64,000 nucleotides of DNA from Geomonas agri (lineage in GTDB: Bacteria > Desulfobacterota > Desulfuromonadia > Geobacterales > Geobacteraceae). Position numbers and translations under genes: made by a program. Under the pieces are notes generated by a model. It was given only the letters and a program-made list of their open reading frames with translations. It ran no database searches and had not been told where the DNA came from. Where the stretch lies: assembly GCF_020179605.1 (NCBI RefSeq), contig NZ_JAINZO010000001.1:2454799-2518798 (forward strand), read 5' to 3'. Of this stretch, positions 8,782 to 17,165 are shown piece after piece. Position 1 is the first letter of the stretch, and every line of letters begins with the position of its first letter.

Positions 8782-8850
8782 GTATTGTTAAGGGCTGGCC
8801 GGGTGGATTAAAGTGACTCTTGGCCCGAGCCCAGCACAAGGAGAATCGTC

Positions 8851-9681
8851 ATGCCCCTGTCGCTCACCATCAGGCGTCTGCTGACCAACCAACCTATCGA
8901 CCTCCCGGTCTTCCACCCCATCGCCGTGCACATCCTGCACCTGCTGCAGACTCCAGACTTCACCATGACCCAGGTCACCGATCTCGCCAACGAGGACCAG
9001 TCCCTTGCGGGGCAGATCCTGAAGATGGCCAACTCCCCCATGTACATCGGCCGGGTCCGGACCGAGACCATCAAAGAGGCGGTGGTCAGGCTGGGTGGGC
9101 AGGAAATCGCTAACCTCGCCATGGCGGCCTCGCAGGCGAGCCTGCACACCTCGGAAAACCGGACCATCAACAGCTTCCTGCAATCGCTTTGGCTGCACAG
9201 CCACGCCTGCGCCCTGGGGAGCCGGTGGCTGGCGCGCCGCGCGGGATACCCGCAGCACGGCGACCAGGCGTACATGGCCGGGCTGCTGCACGACATCGGC
9301 AAGTTGTACCTGTTGAAGGCGCTGGAGCGACTGAACCAGATGGGGGTGGCGCACGCGGCGCTTGAGGAGGACCTGCTGCTGGAGATCTTCGCGGAACTGC
9401 ACGTCGAGCAGGGTTGCCGGCTCATGGAACACTGGAACATGCCCAAGGTCTACTACAACGTGGTCGCCAACCACCACGACGACAACTTCGACACCCAGGA
9501 CATCGTGCTGACGGTAGTGCGGCTGGTGAACACGGCCTGCAGGATGAGGGGGATCGGCCTGTTGCACGACCCGACCATCGATCTCGGCGAGCAGACCGAG
9601 GCGGCCCTGCTGCAACTTTCCGACGAAGAGATAGACGATCTGCTGGACGTGTTGGACGACTCGCAGGAACTGGTATTGTAA
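8851..9681 (+). CDS. HDOD domain signalling protein
   Basis: A 276-residue protein that is almost entirely an HDOD domain (about residues 15-215). It shows VTDLANEDQSLAGQILKMANSPMY, then an HD-like LLHDIGKLYLL. The C-terminal helical tail ends in a run of acidic residues. HDOD proteins are non-enzymatic relatives of HD phosphohydrolases that act as signalling scaffolds, often for motility or c-di-GMP circuits. AAGGAG lies eight bases upstream of the ATG. A sigma-28-like promoter upstream suggests expression with flagellar genes. No effector domain is attached. Confidence 0.9.
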   Translation: MPLSLTIRRLLTNQPIDLPVFHPIAVHILHLLQTPDFTMTQVTDLANEDQSLAGQILKMANSPMYIGRVRTETIKEAVVRLGGQEIANLAMAASQASLHTSENRTINSFLQSLWLHSHACALGSRWLARRAGYPQHGDQAYMAGLLHDIGKLYLLKALERLNQMGVAHAALEEDLLLEIFAELHVEQGCRLMEHWNMPKVYYNVVANHHDDNFDTQDIVLTVVRLVNTACRMRGIGLLHDPTIDLGEQTEAALLQLSDEEIDDLLDVLDDSQELVL

Positions 9682-9697
9682 AAACCGGGGCTAGGGA

Positions 9698-10114
9698 CTA
9701 GCCCCTGCCTTTGGCCTGCCCTTGGTACTCCAAGATAATGGGGAGATCGGCGTCCGCCCACTCCAGTTCCAGCATCCGCTCGGGGGGGAGCCAGGTCATG
9801 GCCGAGTGTTCGTGCAAGATGATCTCGCCGGAGACGATGCTGCAGACGTACGGATAGAGGGTCACGTCGAAGGTCGGGTAGCTGTGGGTGGTCGGTGTGA
9901 GCGCGCGCCCCACCGCTATCGCCACCCCCATTTCCTCCACCAACTCACGCTTCAGGCATTCCTCGCGCCCCTCTCCGGGCTCAATCTTCCCACCAGGAAA
10001 TTCCCACCTCAAAGGCAGGTTCATGGACGCGCTGCGCCGGGCCGACAGCACCAGCCCGTCACGCTCGATGATGGCGCAGGCTACGTGGACGTGTTTTCGC
10101 TCTAGTTGTGTCAT
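9698..10114 (-). CDS. Nudix (MutT/NudG-like) nucleotide pyrophosphohydrolase
   Basis: A 138-residue single-domain Nudix hydrolase with a complete Nudix box: GKIEPGE, seven residues, then RELVEEMGV. HVACAIIERDG at the N-terminus and LPLRWEFPGGK match the MutT/NudG group, which hydrolyses oxidised or modified (d)NTPs to monophosphates. Substrate cannot be read from sequence, but a role in cleaning the nucleotide pool is likely. It is convergent with the HDOD gene, with only 16 bp between stops and no clear terminator. Confidence 0.9.
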   Translation of the reverse strand: MTQLERKHVHVACAIIERDGLVLSARRSASMNLPLRWEFPGGKIEPGEGREECLKRELVEEMGVAIAVGRALTPTTHSYPTFDVTLYPYVCSIVSGEIILHEHSAMTWLPPERMLELEWADADLPIILEYQGQAKGRG

Positions 10115-10152
10115 GGCGCAGCACTATAGCATCTTTGCCCGTCCAGACACAG

Positions 10153-11286
10153 CTAATTTGGGGTAGACAGGACGGGGTCGGCGTCCGGCAACACCAGCGG
10201 GATCTGCAACTGGAAAACCGAGCCGCCACCGGGGGCGTTTTCGGCCCAGATGCTGCCGTCCATCAACTCGGTCATGCGCCGCGCCAGGGTGAGCCCGAGG
10301 CCGAGGCCGGGATAGGAGCGGGTGATGGAACCGTCGGACTGGGTGAAGTCGCTGAAGATACGCTCCAGGTCGGCCTGCTCGATGCCAACGCCGGTATCCG
10401 AAATGGCAAACTGCAGCATCCGCTCCCCGGCGACTTCCTGCTGGCGCACCTCCAGCCCGACCGAACCGGCGGGGGTAAACTTCACCGCGTTGCCCAGCAG
10501 CATTGTGAGCACCTTGTGCAGCATCCCCTGGTCGGTTACCACCACTTCCGGCAGCGGGGGATCGACCTGGACCTTGAAGGTGAGCCCCTTGCCGTCGGCC
10601 ATGGCCCGCCCCTCCATGATCACGGTGTCGAGAAAGCTCTTGAGACAGAACGGCGCCTTTTCCGGCGCCCCCCCCTCCCCTTCCAACCGGCTGGTCTCGA
10701 TGAGATCTTCAATGATCCCCAATAGCCTCGCGGCTGACTTCTGGACCATGCCCAGGTACTTGCGCTTGTTGTCGTCCTCTTCCTGGTTGAGCACGAGGTC
10801 GGTCATGCCGATAATCGGGGTGAGCGGCGTGCGTAGTTCGTGGCTGACGCTGCGCAGGAATTCCTTCTTGGCGCGGTCCGCGGCACTGGCCAGCGTCTCC
10901 AGCAAGTCACGGTAGCGCTTCAGTTCCAGGTGGTTCTTGACCCGGGCCCGGACAATGTGCGGGCTGATCGGCTTGGTAAGGTAATCGATGGCGCCGAGCT
11001 CGAGCCCCTTGATTTCCTGCTCCTCCTCTATCATCGCGGTCACGAATATGATCGGGATGTCACGGGTCGAGGGATCGCCCTTCAAGATGCGGCACAACTC
11101 GAACCCGTCCATCCCCGGCATCATGATGTCTAAAAGGATCAGGTCCGGTTTGTCGGCGCGGATCAGTTCCAGCGCATCCAGGCCGCTGGTGGCAAAGAAC
11201 AGTTCGTAGTCGTCTCCCAGGCTCTCGCTCAGGATCTCAATATTGGCGGGTGTGTCGTCGACTATCATCACCGTCTGGCGTTTCAT
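10153..11286 (-). CDS. Response-regulator/histidine-kinase hybrid (REC-HisKA-HATPase)
   Basis: A soluble 377-residue protein with an N-terminal receiver (residues ~5-120; phospho-acceptor D53 in LILLDIMMPG). A HisKA domain follows with phospho-His in SVSHELRTPL, then an HATPase domain (N box NAVKFTPAG; G boxes SDTGVGIEQ and GLGLGLTLARR). The receiver-first order is typical of kinases that take phosphate or contacts from a partner kinase. It starts right at the stop of the 930-residue kinase upstream (ATG 11286, stop at 11291-11289) and is probably its partner. Confidence 0.95.
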   Translation of the reverse strand: MKRQTVMIVDDTPANIEILSESLGDDYELFFATSGLDALELIRADKPDLILLDIMMPGMDGFELCRILKGDPSTRDIPIIFVTAMIEEEQEIKGLELGAIDYLTKPISPHIVRARVKNHLELKRYRDLLETLASAADRAKKEFLRSVSHELRTPLTPIIGMTDLVLNQEEDDNKRKYLGMVQKSAARLLGIIEDLIETSRLEGEGGAPEKAPFCLKSFLDTVIMEGRAMADGKGLTFKVQVDPPLPEVVVTDQGMLHKVLTMLLGNAVKFTPAGSVGLEVRQQEVAGERMLQFAISDTGVGIEQADLERIFSDFTQSDGSITRSYPGLGLGLTLARRMTELMDGSIWAENAPGGGSVFQLQIPLVLPDADPVLSTPN

Positions 11287-11288
11287 GG

Positions 11289-14081
11289 CTACTCCCTGGT
11301 GTGGGTATGAACATCTTGCGCTGCCGGGAAAATGGCCAGCAGCTGGCGTGCCTTCCTGAAATCGAGTTTGTCCATGCAGACCTGCAGCGCCTGCAGCTCC
11401 TTGGCGAAGCTGCCGCGCGGTACCTCGCCGCAGAACTTCTCGAACTGGCGCTTGGCGTCCAGGCTGTTCCTGGCCAGCAGGCGCTCAAGCTTCGTCTTCT
11501 CGGCTGCGAAACGATCCGGGGCGAAGGTCCCTGCCGTTGACGTCCGAACCGGCCGCGCCGCCGGGGGGGGAGCCGACGCGGGTGCCGTCTGGTGTGCGGC
11601 GGCCCGGGCCAAGGCCCGGATCATGCCGTCGACCAGCAGCGACGGGCGCACCGAAACGGGGTACACCGCGCTCACTCCCCACTCATCCCCCAATTGCCGC
11701 ACCGCTTCCAACTGCTCCGGCGGGACCGTGGCCAGCACCGGCACTTCCCGGTGGTACCGGCTCGAGATGCTGCGGGCAAGCTCTTCGAGCCCGTCCTCAC
11801 CGGCAGTGTCGGCGTCGATCACCACCATGTCGAACGGGAACCGCCCCGCCGGCGCTTCCTTGAGCGCCTCGCTGGCCGCGGCAAAGGTCGGCACCGCTTC
11901 AAGGTCGATAGGCATCCCCTGCAACATCTCCGCGATCCCTTCCACCGATGCAGGATTGCCGTCCAGCACCAGGAGCCTCAGGTTGCGCAGTTCCTCTTTG
12001 CTGGACTCCGGGATTGCATTCCCGGCAGCCGGGACGGCGAAACCGACCGTGAAGGAAAAACTGCTCCCCGTTCCGGCAATACTCTGCACCTTCAGTTCCC
12101 CTCCCATCAGTTCGACCAGCTGACGGCTGATGGACAGCCCCAAGCCGGTGCCGCCGTAGCGGCGCGTGGTGGAGCTGTCGGCCTGGGTGAACGGCGTGAA
12201 GATCCTCTCCATCTGTTCGGGGGTGATGCCGATGCCGGTGTCCTGTACGCAGAAGTTGACCTGCACCACCCCATCCGCCTGCTCGACCGGCTTCACCGCG
12301 ATCACGACTTCGCCCCGGTCGGTGAACTTGAGCGCGTTGCCGATCAGGTTGTTCAGCACCTGGGTGAGGCGCAGCGGGTCGCCGAGCAGTTTTCTGGGAA
12401 GCTCCGGAGCGAGCCGCATCTTGAAGTCGAGCCCCTTTTCCTGCGCCTTCAGGTGGTGCATGTCCGAGATGTTGCCGAGCACCTCCTGCAGGCTCAGTTC
12501 GGTCGTTTCCAGCTCCAGCTTGCCCGCCTCCATCTTGGAGAAGTCCAGGATGTCGTTGATGATGTTCAACAGCGTCCTGCTGGCCGAGCAGATCTTCTCG
12601 AGATACTCGCGCTGCTTGGGTATGAGCTCGGTCTTCAGGGCGAGGCGACTGAGGCCCATCACGGCGTTCATCGGGGTCCTGATTTCATGTCCCATGTTCG
12701 CCAGGAACTCAGTCTTGGCCTGGCTGGCGGCCTGTACCAGGTCGCGTTCCCGACGCAGTTCCTGGGCCTCCCGCTTGGCGGTGACATCCTCGATGACGCC
12801 GATCAGGTACTTGGGCTCCCCCTTGGGGCCGCACACCAGAGACTTGGTGAGATTCACCCACACCACGGAGCCGTCCTTCCTGAGCTGGCGCATTTCGATG
12901 CTGTAGTTGTCTATCTCTCGGTTGACCAGGCGGGAGAGCTGCCCCTGCTCGGCGGCCCGGTCGTCGGGATGGATGGTCTGCTCCAGGGTCCACCCCAGGA
13001 GCTCCTCCTGGGTGTAGCCCAGGATGTCGCAGAAGCGACCGTTGATCCGGATCAGGATGTCGCTCAGGGCAATGTGGCAGATGCCGACAGCCGCCTGCTC
13101 AAAGGTGTTGCGGAAGCGCTCCTCGCTCTCCTTCAGCTGCTCTTCGGCCTTCTTGCGGAAGGTGATGTCGGTCAGGACACCAAGCAGGGCATAGACACGG
13201 TCATGATCGTCCTTGAGCGGGATGAGGGCCTTACTGACCCAGTTGCCATCCCGTTCGCGCTGCTCATCTCGCTCGACGGCCGTCCCCGCCGCTATCACCC
13301 TCTGGTCTTCCTCCTGGCGTTTGCGGGCCAAGGGGGACTCGAACAGGTCGTAGTCGTTTTTGCCGAATATGTCGGCTGGCTCCAGTCCCAGTTCGCGGGC
13401 GAAGCTGGAGTTGCAGGAGAGATAGACCAGGTTGCAGTCTTTGAGGAAGATGCGCTGGGGCAGGTTTTCGATCAGCCCCCGGTAGCGCTTCTCGAAGAAC
13501 AGCGCGCTCTCCGCCTCCTTGCGCTCGGTGATGTCGTGCACCACGCACACCACCCGGAGCGCCGTGCCGGAATAGTTGCGGAACACCTCGCCCACCACCG
13601 AGAGGTATCGATCGCTGCCGTCAGGACGGACAACGGGGAATTCCACGTCAAAGGAATCATCGCCCGCGAGCCCCCTTTCCACCACGGCCGTCATGGTTTC
13701 GCGCGCCTCGACCGGGAGCAGTTCCAGGAAATCGTCGCATGTCTGGGGCGCCTCCTCAAACGAGATCCCGAAGATGCGGCACAGCTCCTCGGAGCAGTCC
13801 AAACGGCCGCTGGCCACGTCCCAGTCCCAGCTCCCGATGTGGGCGATGCGCTGCGATATGCGCAACTGCTCCACGCTACGCCTCAGTTCAACCTCCGACT
13901 GGCGGCGCCACTTCAGGCGCAGGGCGTGCAGCCCCCCCACGAACACCATGGCCAAAGCTCCCACCGGCCCGGCCTGGGGGCGCAAGACCGCCGCGACCAG
14001 GACCAGCAGCACGCAGGCGCAGATGGCCAGGGCCAACGTGCTTCGGCTATGCATGGCTGCGGATCGGAAGATGAACAACAT
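11289..14081 (-). CDS. Membrane-bound multi-PAS hybrid histidine kinase
   Basis: A 930-residue kinase. It has two N-terminal membrane helices (about 16-58), three PAS domains (~75-195, 200-320, 325-445), and a HisKA domain with [15 protein letters not shown]. An HATPase domain follows ([34 protein letters not shown]), then a C-terminal receiver-like domain and a helical tail. The receiver is degenerate: VVIDAD keeps an Asp, but the Lys motif is replaced (VYPVSVRPS) and the N-terminal acidic pair is reduced to [10 protein letters not shown] at 14081 has AAAGGAG four bases upstream. The gene is co-transcribed with the REC-kinase and stands behind a sigma-28-like promoter at 14176-14202. Confidence 0.95.
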   Translation of the reverse strand: MLFIFRSAAMHSRSTLALAICACVLLVLVAAVLRPQAGPVGALAMVFVGGLHALRLKWRRQSEVELRRSVEQLRISQRIAHIGSWDWDVASGRLDCSEELCRIFGISFEEAPQTCDDFLELLPVEARETMTAVVERGLAGDDSFDVEFPVVRPDGSDRYLSVVGEVFRNYSGTALRVVCVVHDITERKEAESALFFEKRYRGLIENLPQRIFLKDCNLVYLSCNSSFARELGLEPADIFGKNDYDLFESPLARKRQEEDQRVIAAGTAVERDEQRERDGNWVSKALIPLKDDHDRVYALLGVLTDITFRKKAEEQLKESEERFRNTFEQAAVGICHIALSDILIRINGRFCDILGYTQEELLGWTLEQTIHPDDRAAEQGQLSRLVNREIDNYSIEMRQLRKDGSVVWVNLTKSLVCGPKGEPKYLIGVIEDVTAKREAQELRRERDLVQAASQAKTEFLANMGHEIRTPMNAVMGLSRLALKTELIPKQREYLEKICSASRTLLNIINDILDFSKMEAGKLELETTELSLQEVLGNISDMHHLKAQEKGLDFKMRLAPELPRKLLGDPLRLTQVLNNLIGNALKFTDRGEVVIAVKPVEQADGVVQVNFCVQDTGIGITPEQMERIFTPFTQADSSTTRRYGGTGLGLSISRQLVELMGGELKVQSIAGTGSSFSFTVGFAVPAAGNAIPESSKEELRNLRLLVLDGNPASVEGIAEMLQGMPIDLEAVPTFAAASEALKEAPAGRFPFDMVVIDADTAGEDGLEELARSISSRYHREVPVLATVPPEQLEAVRQLGDEWGVSAVYPVSVRPSLLVDGMIRALARAAAHQTAPASAPPPAARPVRTSTAGTFAPDRFAAEKTKLERLLARNSLDAKRQFEKFCGEVPRGSFAKELQALQVCMDKLDFRKARQLLAIFPAAQDVHTHTRE

Positions 14082-14406
14082 GGACTCCTTTGGCTACCGG
14101 AGGGGGTGCCTGATCGTGCCGCGGACCTGACATGGGCGCAGCGGTCGCCCCGCCGTCTGCAAGGGCATAGCCACATTATCGGCTCGACGCCCCAAAACAT
14201 TAATGAAATTAGCGGGAATCGGCAGGAAATTATGGCCGTGCAGGGGGACCGTTACAGGGACTCACAAGCCATTGATCTGGGCGGTGCCGGCATCGACCAC
14301 GGGTCCTTTGTCTGGGTTGCCTCGATATTTTGGAACGCTCTATGCTCTTTAATCGGGTAACCTGCCCGCACCGGGCAGTTTCAATCGTCGTAAGGGGGTG
14401 AAATTC
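14082..14406. other. Divergent regulatory region between the kinase operon and the ANTAR gene
   Basis: There is no gene in these 325 bp. It contains the sigma-28-like promoter facing left and a plausible sigma-70 promoter facing right (TTGCCT 14317-14322, 18 bp, TATGCT 14341-14346). It also contains a perfect 7-bp hairpin, CTGCCCG-CAC-CGGGCAG (14362-14378), at the expected 5' end of the ANTAR transcript. Confidence 0.5.
14176..14202 (-). promoter_or_regulatory. Sigma-28 (FliA) promoter for the kinase pair
   Basis: Reading the minus strand, TAATGTTT (14202-14195), exactly 11 bp, then GCCGATAA (14183-14176). This matches the enterobacterial flagellar consensus TAAAGTTT-N11-GCCGATAA at 15 of 16 positions. 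Transcription would begin near 14168, about 87 bases upstream of the kinase start. Confidence 0.7.
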
Positions 14407-14982
14407 ATGGGAAAAGCGGTCATGCACATTCGCGACGAGGAGCTCCTGGAGAGCCTAAAAAACAGGCTGCGGGAGCGGGGGTTTGCTGAAATAATAGCGT
14501 CCGGCAGCGCCAGCGAGTTGCTGAGCGAGGCCCTGGTCAACCATCCGGAAGTGGCCGTAGTCGAATTCCGCGCCGGCGACCAGGACATCGCCGCTACGGT
14601 GAAAAAGCTCTGGGACAAGCTCAGCCTCCCGATCGTGATGATCGCGGAGAGTTACGACATGGAGGACGTGCAGACCTGGGGCGAGTCGGCGGTCTCCACC
14701 GTCCTGGCCAAGCCGGTTCGGGAGGAGGAGCTGGTGGCGGCGCTGGTCCTTTCCATCGCCGCGGCACGGCGGGTCGAGCGGCTCAAGGAAGAAGTATCGT
14801 CACTGAAGGAGAGCATCGAAAGCCGGAAGGTGATCGAGAAGGCCAAGGGACGACTGATGGAGCGCGACAAGCTCTCCGAGGCGGAGGCATTCCGCAGGAT
14901 GCAGCGGCTCGCCATGGACCGCAGGATCTCTATGCGGCAGCTAGCCGACGCCATCCTGCTCACAGAGAGCATCGCCGGGTGA
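14407..14982 (+). CDS. ANTAR-domain response regulator with a non-canonical receiver
   Basis: A 191-residue protein with a receiver-like domain (~1-120), a coiled linker (RLKEEVSSLKESIESR), and a C-terminal ANTAR domain (~135-190; VIEKAKGRLMERDKLSEAEA and RISMRQLADAIL). ANTAR proteins bind paired hairpins in RNA and prevent transcription termination. The position that should be the phospho-Asp reads PEVAVVEF, with Glu at residue 53. The switch Lys is present (LAKPVREEEL). ATG at 14407 is chosen because AAGGGGG lies nine bases upstream; the in-frame GTG at 14398 overlaps that site. It is divergent from the two kinases. RNA targets are not evident nearby. Confidence 0.88.
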   Translation: MGKAVMHIRDEELLESLKNRLRERGFAEIIASGSASELLSEALVNHPEVAVVEFRAGDQDIAATVKKLWDKLSLPIVMIAESYDMEDVQTWGESAVSTVLAKPVREEELVAALVLSIAAARRVERLKEEVSSLKESIESRKVIEKAKGRLMERDKLSEAEAFRRMQRLAMDRRISMRQLADAILLTESIAG

Positions 14983-15020
14983 GACTAGATTCCCCGGCGA
15001 GGTAGCAGACAAAGAAACGG

Positions 15021-15049
15021 TTGACACCAGTGCCTCCCTTACCTATATT
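15021..15049 (+). promoter_or_regulatory. Sigma-70 promoter of the htpX-terC operon
   Basis: TTGACA (15021-15026), 17 bp, TATATT (15044-15049). The expected start site near 15056 coincides with the first bases of the riboswitch. Confidence 0.8.
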
Positions 15050-15056
15050 TCATGTT

Positions 15057-15206
15057 GGTAAAGGGGAGTAGCTATCGGTTGACACGGCAACCGACCCGTG
15101 TTCGTCAAGACGGCCGCATCGGCCCGGACATGGGGCATGACAATCCTGTCAGAGCAAGCAAGACCTTTACCCAGTGCACGCACGCCTGGGTAAAGGTCTT
15201 TTTATT
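15057..15206 (+). promoter_or_regulatory. yybP-ykoY family manganese riboswitch with intrinsic terminator
   Basis: The leader opens with GGTAAAGG (15057-15064) and the family's conserved GGGGAGTAGC loop (15063-15072). The TCGTCAAGACGGCCG region and GGGGCATGACAATCCTGTCA follow. It closes with GCAAGACCTTTACC (15158-15171), whose CCTTTACC pairs with the first strand to form P1. The same 3' strand is the left arm of a perfect 13-bp terminator stem (15161-15173 with 15187-15199) followed by TTTTTATTT. P1 and terminator are therefore mutually exclusive, as expected for a transcriptional ON switch in which Mn2+ binding permits read-through. The family assignment is from recalled consensus; it was not run against a covariance model. 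Confidence 0.85.
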
Positions 15207-15236
15207 TGACCAGGCGATCCGGCAAGGAGGTACGTC

Positions 15237-16076
15237 ATGAACCGATTCAAAACAGCGGTCCTTCTCACCACCCTCACACTGATCATGGTGGCGCTAGGCA
15301 GCGCCATCGGCGGCCGGGGCGGGATGTACTTCGCCTTCTTCATAGCCTGCGCCATGAACCTCTTCTCCTACTGGTTCTCGGACAAGATCGTGCTGCGCAT
15401 GTACGGGGCGCAGGAGATCACCGAGGCGGAGAACCCGGCCTTCTACGGCATGATCCGGAGGCTGGCCGTCCAGGGGGGACTCCCCATGCCCCGGGTCTAC
15501 ATCATCCCCTCGGAGAGCCCCAACGCCTTCGCCACCGGCAGGAACCCGGAACACGCCGCGGTGGCAGCGACCGAGGGGATACTGCGCATCCTGACTCCCG
15601 AAGAAATGGAGGGGGTGATGGCGCACGAGCTGAGCCATGTCGCCAACCGCGACATCCTCATTTCCAGCATCGCCGCCACCATCGCCGGCGCCATCTCCAT
15701 GCTGGCCAACATGGTGCAGTGGGCGGCCATCTTCGGCGGGCGCAGGGACGACGAAGAAGGTGGGGGCTGGGGCGGCCTGGCGCTCGCCATCATCGCGCCC
15801 ATCGCCGCCATGCTGATCCAGCTCGCCGTCTCCAGGAGCCGCGAGTACCTTGCCGACGAGAGCGGCGCGAGGCTGTGCGGCAAGCCACGCTCCCTGGCCA
15901 GCGCGCTCAGGAAGCTGGACCAGGCATCCCGGGCCCTGCCTATGTACGAGGCACGGCCGGCGACGGCGCACATGTTCATCGTCAACCCGTTGAGCGCTGG
16001 AATGCTGATGCAGCTTTTTTCCACGCACCCCCCGATGGAGGAGCGTATCGCCCGACTGGAGCAGATGGGGCATTAA
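15237..16076 (+). CDS. htpX: Membrane zinc metalloprotease HtpX
   Basis: A 279-residue M48-family endopeptidase of the inner membrane that degrades misfolded membrane proteins. It has two N-terminal helices (about 8-28 and 31-48), the zinc motif HELSH and the downstream glutamate in [13 protein letters not shown]. Two further hydrophobic segments flank the [10 protein letters not shown] and [13 protein letters not shown] stretches. AAGGAGG lies seven bases before the ATG. It is the first gene after the manganese riboswitch and is followed by terC after 12 bp, so both should be under Mn control. HtpX is more commonly linked to heat or envelope stress, which makes the arrangement noteworthy. 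Confidence 0.96.
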   Translation: MNRFKTAVLLTTLTLIMVALGSAIGGRGGMYFAFFIACAMNLFSYWFSDKIVLRMYGAQEITEAENPAFYGMIRRLAVQGGLPMPRVYIIPSESPNAFATGRNPEHAAVAATEGILRILTPEEMEGVMAHELSHVANRDILISSIAATIAGAISMLANMVQWAAIFGGRRDDEEGGGWGGLALAIIAPIAAMLIQLAVSRSREYLADESGARLCGKPRSLASALRKLDQASRALPMYEARPATAHMFIVNPLSAGMLMQLFSTHPPMEERIARLEQMGH

Positions 16077-16088
16077 CCGGAGGGAGTT

Positions 16089-17006
16089 TTGACCAACAGA
16101 GAGATGATGTGGATCGCCTTCGCGGGGATCATCACCGTGATGTTCATCCTGGACCTCTTCGTCTTCAACAGGAAGAGTCACGAGATAGGGTTTCGCGAGG
16201 CGCTGACCTGGACGGCAGTCTGGGTCGGTCTGGCCATGGCCTTCAACGTCGGCGTCTGGTACGAGCTGGGGTCGGCCAAAGCCTTGGAATTCCTCACCGG
16301 CTACATCATCGAGGAGTCCCTCTCCGTCGACAACCTCTTCGTGTTCATCATGATCTTCTCGTACTTTAAGGTGTCGAGGGCGCTCCAGCCCAAGATACTG
16401 AAATGGGGGATCATCGGTGCGCTGGTGATGCGAGGCATTTTCATCGTGGTGGGGATAGAACTCATCGAGCGTTTCCACTGGATGATCTACGTGTTCGGCG
16501 CGGTGCTGATCTACACCGGTTTCAAGATGGCGTTCGGGGACGACGAGGAAGTCCACCCGGAGCACAACCCGCTGGTACGTCTGGTGCGCCGCTTCGTCCC
16601 CATCACCAAGCGGGCGCGCGGGGACCGCTTCTTCATCAGGAAGCGCGGCATCTGGGCCGCCACCCCACTGTTTCTGACCTTGGTCGTGGTCGAATCTAGC
16701 GACGTGATCTTCGCCGTCGACTCCATCCCCGCGGTGCTCGCGGTCACCCACGATCCCTTCATCGTGTACAGCTCCAACGTCTTCGCCATCATGGGGCTGC
16801 GCTCGCTGTACTACCTGTTGGCCAACGTCATGGAGATGTTCGCCCACCTGAAGCTCGGCGTTTCCGTGATCCTCGCTTTCGTGGGGTCGAAGATGCTCCT
16901 GTCGAACCTGGTCGAGATCCCGCTGCAACTCTCCCTGGGCGTCATCCTCGGCGCCCTGACCATTTCCATGCTCACGTCCGTAGTGGCGGCCCGCAAACAC
17001 AGGTAA
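16089..17006 (+). CDS. TerC/Alx-family membrane protein, probable manganese exporter
   Basis: A 305-residue polytopic protein of the TerC family. It has about eight or nine membrane helices, the family motif EESLSVDNLFVF, and a later acidic intramembrane motif, VESSDVIFAVDSIPAV. Both contain the Asp/Glu residues thought to bind metal. E. coli Alx and related TerC proteins export Mn2+ or help metallate secreted proteins, and their genes are classic yybP-ykoY targets, which fits the upstream element here. The start is TTG at 16089, with GGAGGG four bases before it; the first in-frame ATG (16104) is too far from that site. Confidence 0.93.
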   Translation: MTNREMMWIAFAGIITVMFILDLFVFNRKSHEIGFREALTWTAVWVGLAMAFNVGVWYELGSAKALEFLTGYIIEESLSVDNLFVFIMIFSYFKVSRALQPKILKWGIIGALVMRGIFIVVGIELIERFHWMIYVFGAVLIYTGFKMAFGDDEEVHPEHNPLVRLVRRFVPITKRARGDRFFIRKRGIWAATPLFLTLVVVESSDVIFAVDSIPAVLAVTHDPFIVYSSNVFAIMGLRSLYYLLANVMEMFAHLKLGVSVILAFVGSKMLLSNLVEIPLQLSLGVILGALTISMLTSVVAARKHR

Positions 17007-17058
17007 AGCAGAAAAAACATGACCTCAGCTGCCAAATGGGCTAAATGCCTCCACATCT

Positions 17059-17152
17059 CCTCTCCCTCCGGGAGAGGGCTAGGGTGAGGGGATGACAGCA
17101 CTTGGCAGCGCCCTCACCCGCCCTTCGGGCACCCTCTCCCGGAGGGAGAGGG
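17059..17152. repeat. Dispersed intergenic repeat with 20-bp terminal inverted repeats, copy 1
   Basis: The ends CCTCTCCCTCCGGGAGAGGG and CCCTCTCCCGGAGGGAGAGG are perfect 20-bp inverted repeats. Inside are a second pair (AGGGTGAGGGG and CCCTCACCC) and a small hairpin, GCCCTTCGGGC. A second copy sharing both outer blocks but with a different centre lies at 54627-54739. It occupies the gap between the convergent terC and CNNM genes and could also act as a structural terminator. Confidence 0.8.
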
Positions 17153-17165
17153 AACAGTACCCACC

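Noticed and set aside
11592-14360. A 922-codon open frame on the + strand across the hybrid kinase gene
   Set aside because: It is the complement of a clear kinase gene; high GC leaves such frames open. Its product has no recognisable domain.
14362-14378. Classical ANTAR target
   Set aside because: ANTAR targets are paired hairpins with 6-base loops carrying A1 and G4; only one hairpin with a 3-base loop is present.
15294-17000. A 568-codon minus-strand frame opposite htpX and terC
   Set aside because: Antisense shadow; the product is His/Asp/Gly-rich without any domain.
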